Shown: piece after piece, positions 7,952 through 11,380 of the stretch
Numbering within the stretch: the stretch's first letter is position 1
How the letters are laid out: each line of letters begins with the position of its first letter
Origin: Desulfobacteraceae bacterium
Lineage (GTDB): Bacteria > Desulfobacterota > Desulfobacteria > Desulfobacterales > Desulfobacteraceae
Direction of reading: 5' to 3'
Length of the DNA: 11,380 nt
Assembly: GCA_030638935.1 (NCBI GenBank)
Contig: DAOWDR010000071.1
Span: 1 to 11,380, forward strand
The notes under the pieces: generated by a model
Database searches by the model: none
What the model was told of the DNA's origin: nothing
Seen by the model: only the letters and a program-made list of their open reading frames with translations
Translations under genes and position numbers: made by a program

Positions 7952-8131
7952 ATGTGTGATTTTGAATCCATAAAAAAACGTATGAAAGCCCTTGAAACCC
8001 TTATCCGGGAAACCCGTGACAGGCTGCCGGCCCACTCGACCAAACCTCCGGTCATGATGGAACTTCTGGATTATGAAGATGAATATGAAGCACTTGCAAA
8101 ACAGCTGGATGAATTAAAATCCAAAGGATGA
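7952..8131 (+). CDS. 59-residue helical small protein, unknown function
   Basis: An ORF of 59 residues starts at the base after the preceding stop (TAA-ATG) and ends with an ATGA overlap onto the next gene. This packing on both sides is the best evidence that it is real. It begins MCDFESIKKRMKALETLIRE and ends EYEALAKQLDELKSKG. Charged heptad-like helices at both ends flank a proline-containing turn (AHSTKPPV), suggesting a helical hairpin. It has a single cysteine (C2), no membrane segment and no signal peptide. A GGAG lies at 7937-7940, rather far (11 nt) from the start, consistent with translational coupling. I do not recognise a family. It could be an accessory or adaptor for its neighbours, but nothing in the sequence proves it. 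Confidence 0.7.
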   Translation: MCDFESIKKRMKALETLIRETRDRLPAHSTKPPVMMELLDYEDEYEALAKQLDELKSKG

Positions 8132-8748
8132 ATATGAAGTCCTTTCAGGTCTTTGACGAAAAATTAAAAGAGTGCATGTCAAAATTCCAGAAATTTACTT
8201 TTTCCCCTGGAAAAGCAGGTATTCTTGGCGCCCGGATAATAGATCAGTCCTTTGTGATTAATTTTTTCAACCGGAAAATTTTTGTTTCAAAACAAGGAGT
8301 GATTGATGCAGAAGGGGGCGACCTAACACCTGCGGTCATGGTACTGCTGTTAAAATACCTTCTTCTCTGCCCGGATCATGTCTGGGAAACAACCAATAAA
8401 CTTGTGACCTTTAGGGAATTTTCCAATGCAGGCCCCCTGGTCTCAAGCTTTACCACCAATACCGCTAAAATAATTGAAACCACATTTTCAGGCAATCTGG
8501 TAAAATTGAAACATCAATGCACCCGGCTTGGCGGAACCATTGTGGAAAACCCTTCCCATGATATGAGCGTTAGGTTCCGCGCCCTCCACCGTATCCCCAT
8601 CATTCTCAACTTCAATGACAGGGATGAAACACTGCCGGCCAATGCCTCCTTCCTTTACCATGACAATGCAGAAAGCTACCTGGACCTGGAAAGCCTGATG
8701 GTGACCTGCACTTACCTGACCGGTCTTCTCATCCAGACAGACTCTTGA
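8128..8748 (+). CDS. DUF3786 domain protein
   Basis: This 206-residue protein is probably cytoplasmic. Residues about 30-195 fit the DUF3786 pattern: an N-terminal strand region (GILGARIIDQSFVINFFNR), a hydrophobic helix LTPAVMVLLLKYLLLCP (66-82), the LVTFREFSNAGPL segment (92-104), and the C-terminal IPIILNFNDRDETLPANASF followed by YLDLESL, which is the most typical part. DUF3786 proteins occur in anaerobes, and the biochemical role is not known to me. The first ATG (8128) overlaps the upstream stop as ATGA. A second ATG at 8134 (two codons later) has AAAGGA at a better 5-nt spacing, so the true start may be there. It closes the three-gene cluster and converges on the YqaA-like gene 21 nt away, with no clear terminator between. 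Confidence 0.85.
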   Translation: MNMKSFQVFDEKLKECMSKFQKFTFSPGKAGILGARIIDQSFVINFFNRKIFVSKQGVIDAEGGDLTPAVMVLLLKYLLLCPDHVWETTNKLVTFREFSNAGPLVSSFTTNTAKIIETTFSGNLVKLKHQCTRLGGTIVENPSHDMSVRFRALHRIPIILNFNDRDETLPANASFLYHDNAESYLDLESLMVTCTYLTGLLIQTDS

Positions 8749-8769
8749 CAACTGGGAGAAGCCCCTTGC

Positions 8770-9207
8770 CTAAAAATAGAGAACTGCCCAGGATATCCCT
8801 GCGTAACGGGCAAATTTTCCAATGGTAACCAGGGCCAGAAAAACCCAGAGATTAATTTTCAGTATACCAGCCACAACGGTCAAGGGATCACCGATAACAG
8901 GAACCCATGACAGCAGAAGGCTTATGGTGCCATGGGCTTTAAACCTGCGCCTGGCCTTGGAGATATCTGCCGGGGAGACCCTGAATATTTTTTCCAGCAG
9001 CACCCTGCTGCCTCCGCGACCCAGCCCGTAATTTACCAAGGCACCCAGCACATTGCCCATGGTGGCAACCCCCACAACCCCTTGAACATTAAAATTGTGG
9101 ACCAAAAGATACCCCAACACCACCTCGGAGCTCATGGGCAGGATGGTGGCGGCAAAAAAGGATGCGAAAAAAAGCCCCCACAGGCCGTAACCGGTTAAAA
9201 ATTCCAT
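8770..9207 (-). CDS. YqaA-family VTT/DedA-like membrane protein
   Basis: This 145-residue inner-membrane protein has hydrophobic stretches at about 8-35, 40-62, 92-115 and 118-143. It matches the E. coli YqaA pattern: TILPMSSEVVLGYLL (21-35), ATMGNVLGALVNYGLGR (48-64), and LLLSWVPVIGDPLTVVAGILKI (about 97-118), ending in GKFARY. The VTT superfamily includes DedA and eukaryotic TMEM41/VMP1 lipid scramblases, and DedA proteins affect membrane-lipid carrier recycling. The specific YqaA role is not established. The length is normal for the family. The start follows the upstream dehydrogenase stop by 19 nt, so it is probably the second gene of that operon. Its ribosome site is weak. Confidence 0.9.
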   Translation of the reverse strand: MEFLTGYGLWGLFFASFFAATILPMSSEVVLGYLLVHNFNVQGVVGVATMGNVLGALVNYGLGRGGSRVLLEKIFRVSPADISKARRRFKAHGTISLLLSWVPVIGDPLTVVAGILKINLWVFLALVTIGKFARYAGISWAVLYF

Positions 9208-9226
9208 ATAGTTCTACCAGGGCCGC

Positions 9227-10105
9227 CTATTGGAACAATTTATAAAGGGCCTGGGTACCATTATTCTCCAATCCCTTGTCCGCCATTTTTTGGTAAAGGG
9301 ACAGGGCAAGATCAAGGCCGGGGGTATCAAGGTCCAGGGACTTAGAGGATTCCACTGCAATCTTCATATCCTTTATAAAATGTTTGATAAAAAACCCGGG
9401 CTGATCATCTTTTTTAATAATCCTGGGCCCCATATTGTTCAGGGACCAGGAACCGGCAGCACCTTGCCCTATGCTCTTAAGAACGGTTTGGGGATCCAGT
9501 CCGGCTTTGGAAGCGTAGGCCAAGGACTCACAAACAGCCACCATGCCTGCGGCAATGGCAATCTGATTGGCCATTTTTGTGTGCTGACCCGCCCCTGCCT
9601 TTCCCTGGTATACGATATTTTTCCCCATGATTTCCAAAATCGGGCCCACCCTGTCGAAAACCGGTTTTTCTCCCCCAACCATGATGGAAAGGGTGGCATT
9701 TTTTGCCCCCAGATCACCGCCGGAAACCGGGGCATCCAGCACATGAATTCCCTTTTCCTTCCCCCTGTCATAAAGGGCTACGGCAAGGACAGGATCCGAT
9801 GTGGTCATGTCAATGGCAATACTGCCCGGCCTGGCATTTTCCAGCACCCCGCCATTGTCCAGGAAAACCTCTTCAACATCCTTTGGAAATCCCACAATGG
9901 TAATAATGATATCTGACTTTTCAGCAAGATCTGCAACATTCGTTTCCAGGACAGCCCCTTTTTCAACCAGGTCATCGGCCTTTGACGCTGTCCGGTTATA
10001 TAGATGCAAACCAAAGCCCGCCTCCAGAATATGGCCGGCCATGCTGTGTCCCATGACCCCAAGCCCGATAAATCCGATAATTGTCTTTCCAGGTGCGATT
10101 TCCAT
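9227..10105 (-). CDS. NAD(P)-dependent beta-hydroxyacid dehydrogenase (3-hydroxyisobutyrate/tartronate semialdehyde reductase family)
   Basis: This 292-residue cytoplasmic oxidoreductase has the usual family length. The Rossmann domain begins GFIGLGVMGHSMAGHILEAG (11-30), with the GxGxMG nucleotide loop. YNRT (36-39) after the second strand puts Arg where the adenosine ribose binds, which favours NADPH over NADH (inference). The substrate motif DAPVSGGDLGA (124-134) and the catalytic segment GAGQHTKMANQ (171-181), with Lys177 as the general acid, are intact. The family interconverts small 3-hydroxyacids and semialdehydes (3-hydroxyisobutyrate, tartronate semialdehyde, succinic semialdehyde or glyoxylate), and the substrate cannot be told from this sequence. 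The start has GGGGGAT 4 nt ahead on the minus strand. It heads a likely two-gene operon with the YqaA-like protein, and a plausible promoter lies upstream. Confidence 0.93.
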   Translation of the reverse strand: MEIAPGKTIIGFIGLGVMGHSMAGHILEAGFGLHLYNRTASKADDLVEKGAVLETNVADLAEKSDIIITIVGFPKDVEEVFLDNGGVLENARPGSIAIDMTTSDPVLAVALYDRGKEKGIHVLDAPVSGGDLGAKNATLSIMVGGEKPVFDRVGPILEIMGKNIVYQGKAGAGQHTKMANQIAIAAGMVAVCESLAYASKAGLDPQTVLKSIGQGAAGSWSLNNMGPRIIKKDDQPGFFIKHFIKDMKIAVESSKSLDLDTPGLDLALSLYQKMADKGLENNGTQALYKLFQ

Positions 10106-10146
10106 ATATCCCCCTTTTGGTCATGGGCATTGTTTAATAAGGCCCC

Positions 10147-10176
10147 ATTATTGACAGGTTTTACCAGATTTTTCAA
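10147..10176 (-). promoter_or_regulatory. candidate promoter for the dehydrogenase-yqaA pair
   Basis: On the minus strand TTGAAA (10171-10176) and AATAAT (10147-10152) are five-of-six matches to the -35 and -10 boxes, with an 18-nt spacer. They lie about 40 nt upstream of the dehydrogenase ATG. On the plus strand the overlapping TTGACA (10151-10156) could instead be a -35 for the selenoprotein gene, but no good -10 follows it. The rest of this 262-nt divergent spacer (10106-10367) is AT-rich with no other clear feature. Confidence 0.4.
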
Positions 10177-10367
10177 TATGAGAATAGTCCCTCAACAGGG
10201 TAATCACGAAAATCATCCTGAGAAAGGTACTAGCTTTTAATAAAAAAAATCAAAAACCAGCCATTCATGCTATAAGCTATAAAAGGATGTTAAAAAAAAT
10301 TTGTAATTGCGAATTTTATTTTGATAGCAGATCATTAGAATTTGATTTATCGTAAAAGAGGTTGCTT

Positions 10368-10685
10368 ATGAGAATTGCATTAATTATTTGTCAAGACACT
10401 CCTGAGGTTATATGGAATGCATTTAGATTAGCCAATTTAATGCTTGAGGGGATGGAAGATGTAACTATCTTCCTTAATGGGCCGTCTGTTAAGTATGAGA
10501 GAATGGATTCTGACCAATTTCCTCTTATCGAGTTGTCAAAAATTTTTACACTTTCCGAAGGCGTGTTATTAGCATGAGGCAAGTTAATTGACCTTCACGG
10601 TGTGAAGGAAGGATATCATAAAAATGGAACCCAGAAGAACCTTTATGATTTGATTAAAAAAAGCGATAAAATTATTTCTTTTTAA
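10368..10685 (+). CDS. DsrE-family selenoprotein, in-frame UGA read as selenocysteine
   Basis: This is a 105-residue protein if TGA at 10575-10577 is decoded as Sec (U70). Upstream residues 1-69 show the DsrE fold start (MRIALIICQDTPEVIWNAFR, then LANLMLEGMEDVTIFLNGP), up to EGVLLA. The frame continues past TGA for 35 codons and reads GKLIDLHGVKEGYHKN, then TQKNLYDLIKKSDKIISF before TAA. This is the expected C-terminal half: DsrE proteins usually have ACG-x-C here and finish with a ssM.dL-like helix and a DKvi.F strand. Sec therefore replaces the first cysteine of that motif, and the second is Leu. A SECIS-like hairpin follows the UGA. The ATG at 10368 is chosen over an in-frame TTG at 10362 because GAGG (10358-10361) is 6 nt away. 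DsrE relatives handle sulfur transfer or sulfide metabolism, and a thiol-redox role is inferred. The gene is visibly more AT-rich than its neighbours. A stop-mutated pseudogene is the main alternative. Confidence 0.85.
10592..10608 (+). promoter_or_regulatory. bacterial SECIS-like stem-loop
   Basis: CCTTCAC-GGT-GTGAAGG forms a perfect 7-bp stem with a GGU loop inside the coding region. The stem starts 15 nt and the loop 22 nt after the last base of the UGA, within the range where SelB-bound bacterial SECIS loops lie. A G-rich apical loop (GGU) is characteristic of these elements, including E. coli fdhF. Pairing is seen directly; recognition by SelB is inferred. Confidence 0.75.
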
Positions 10686-10730
10686 ATTTCAAAACTATCT
10701 ATTCAAAAAAACTTCATGTCAGATTAAAAA

Positions 10731-10775
10731 GCCGCAAAAAAGGAAATATTTATTGCGGCTTGGTTAATTTTCCAA
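10731..10775 (+). terminator. probable intrinsic terminator after the selenoprotein gene
   Basis: GCCGCAA (10731-10737) pairs with TTGCGGC (10753-10759). After one A-A mismatch a further AAA/TTT can pair, leaving a small loop. A T-rich but interrupted tract (TTGGTTAATTTT) follows. It would insulate the short selenoprotein transcript from the sensor gene. The stem is perfect, the U-tract imperfect. Confidence 0.65.
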
Positions 10776-10820
10776 TTTTAATTTTTTTGTATTGAACAAT
10801 TTTTTGCGATATCCTAATGT

Positions 10821-10846
10821 TCATTCATGAATGATAGATTCATAAT
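10821..10846 (+). promoter_or_regulatory. palindromic operator candidate and -10 box upstream of the periplasmic sensor gene
   Basis: TCATTCATGAATGA (10821-10834) is a perfect 14-bp palindrome. It is followed by CATAAT (10841-10846), five of six matches to a -10, about 20 nt before the ATG at 10867. No good -35 lies at the right distance, which fits an activator-dependent promoter, or the palindrome may be chance in AT-rich DNA. Confidence 0.3.
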
Positions 10847-10866
10847 GCATGCAATTTAAGGAGTAT

Positions 10867-11380
10867 ATGTTTAGAAAAATATTTTTCTTATTAACCCTGA
10901 TTGTCCTAATAATTCCAATTGTGGCTGTGGAGGCTCAGTCTCCCCTTCCAATCTCCGATGAAGAAAAAAAATGGATGGGAAATCACCCCATAATCCGGCT
11001 CGGAGTTGGGATTGCCTTTCCGCCCTATATGTGGGTTGAAAAAAAAGAGGGTCAGCACATCTTCAAAGGAATGGTTTCAGATTATGTAAACCTGATAAAA
11101 GAGCGCCTGGGGCTGGAGATGAAGATCATATTTGATATCCCTTTTAACCAGGCCCTAGCCCAGGGGAAAAACAGGCAGATAGATTTTTTCCCATGCCTGG
11201 CCAAAACACCAGGGCGATCAAAATTTCTTCTGTTCACAGAGCCGTATCTTTCCTACCCCATGGTGATCATCACAAGAGAAGATGCACCTATTATAGGTGG
11301 AATCCAAGACCTGAAAAGAAAACGGTTTGCCCTTGTCAAACACCTGGTGGTGTACAGCAAACTACAAGCAGAATATTCCG
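10867..11380 (+). CDS. periplasmic solute-binding (SBP_bac_3) sensor domain protein, C-terminus beyond window
   Basis: 171 codons are visible, open to the window end. Residues 1-23 form a signal peptide or N-terminal anchor: MFRKI, then a hydrophobic run and a plausible cleavage site after VEA. Then comes LPISDEEKKWMGNHPIIRLG (27-46), the lead-in typical of BvgS/EvgS-like sensor proteins. It is followed by a type 3 periplasmic binding fold with FKGMVSDYVNLIKERLG (66-82) and DFFPCLAKTPGRSKFLLFTE (106-125). Free transport proteins share this fold, but the EEKxWxxxHPxIRLG opening is usually seen when it is the input of a membrane histidine kinase or diguanylate cyclase, so a long sensor protein is likely (inference). 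The ligand is probably an amino acid or similar small polar molecule. AAGGAG (10858-10863) with a 3-nt spacer supports the start. Confidence 0.85.
   Translation, partial: MFRKIFFLLTLIVLIIPIVAVEAQSPLPISDEEKKWMGNHPIIRLGVGIAFPPYMWVEKKEGQHIFKGMVSDYVNLIKERLGLEMKIIFDIPFNQALAQGKNRQIDFFPCLAKTPGRSKFLLFTEPYLSYPMVIITREDAPIIGGIQDLKRKRFALVKHLVVYSKLQAEYS

Noticed and set aside
8749..8769. Terminator between the convergent DUF3786 and YqaA genes
   Set aside because: The 21-nt spacer has no inverted repeat with a T-tract on either strand.
9230..9916. 228-codon plus-strand ORF opposite the dehydrogenase
   Set aside because: It runs fully antisense to a well-supported gene, and its composition reflects the complementary codons.
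10362..10370. TTG start two codons upstream of the selenoprotein ATG
   Set aside because: GAGG at 10358-10361 abuts the TTG directly, whereas it is correctly spaced from the ATG at 10368.
10368..10577. Truncated 69-residue DsrE protein or pseudogene with a nonsense codon
   Set aside because: The frame stays intact after the TGA with family-like residues, the TGA falls on the active cysteine position, and a SECIS-like hairpin follows. A random nonsense mutation would not explain all three. It remains the main alternative.

Overview
The window looks like chromosomal DNA from an anaerobic, probably sulfate-reducing Desulfobacterota bacterium of the Desulfobacterales type. This is an inference from gene content, not a database result. 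The pointers are: a PAS protein ending in the PICSTCKKIRDD-type tail typical of that group, a DUF3786 protein, a zinc-ribbon/PilZ-like protein, a sigma-54 activator, and a DsrE-family gene that appears to use UGA as selenocysteine. Base composition is moderate to AT-rich. No tRNA, rRNA, CRISPR array, insertion sequence or phage gene was seen.

Layout. 1-591 (-) is the N-terminal part of a PAS sensor protein cut by the window edge. 807-2339 (-) is a GAF/AAA+/Fis sigma-54 transcription activator. 2574-3056 (+) is a zinc-ribbon plus PilZ-like protein with degraded c-di-GMP motifs. It converges on 3064-5505 (-), the replication restart helicase PriA. Divergent from priA is a pyrimidine salvage pair: upp (5639-6265) makes UMP from uracil, and a UraA-type permease (6301-7545) imports the uracil. 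A very clear intrinsic terminator closes this pair. Next is a tightly packed three-gene (+) cluster of unknown role (7709-8748): a Cys/His-rich mini protein, a 59-residue helical protein and a DUF3786 protein. It converges on a (-) pair: a beta-hydroxyacid dehydrogenase (9227-10105) followed by a YqaA/VTT membrane protein (8770-9207).

The most interesting locus is 10368-10685 (+). An ORF that seems to stop at a TGA after 69 codons continues in the same frame for 35 more codons. The continuation carries the C-terminal half expected of a DsrE-family protein. The TGA sits where the family normally has its active cysteine. A 7-bp hairpin with a GGU loop begins 15 nt after the TGA, which fits a bacterial SECIS element. 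I read this as a small DsrE-like selenoprotein followed by its own terminator. The window ends inside a signal-peptide-bearing periplasmic sensor or solute-binding protein (10867 onward).

The remaining intergenic stretches are all under 300 bases. They hold only candidate promoters and two possible operator-like palindromes.
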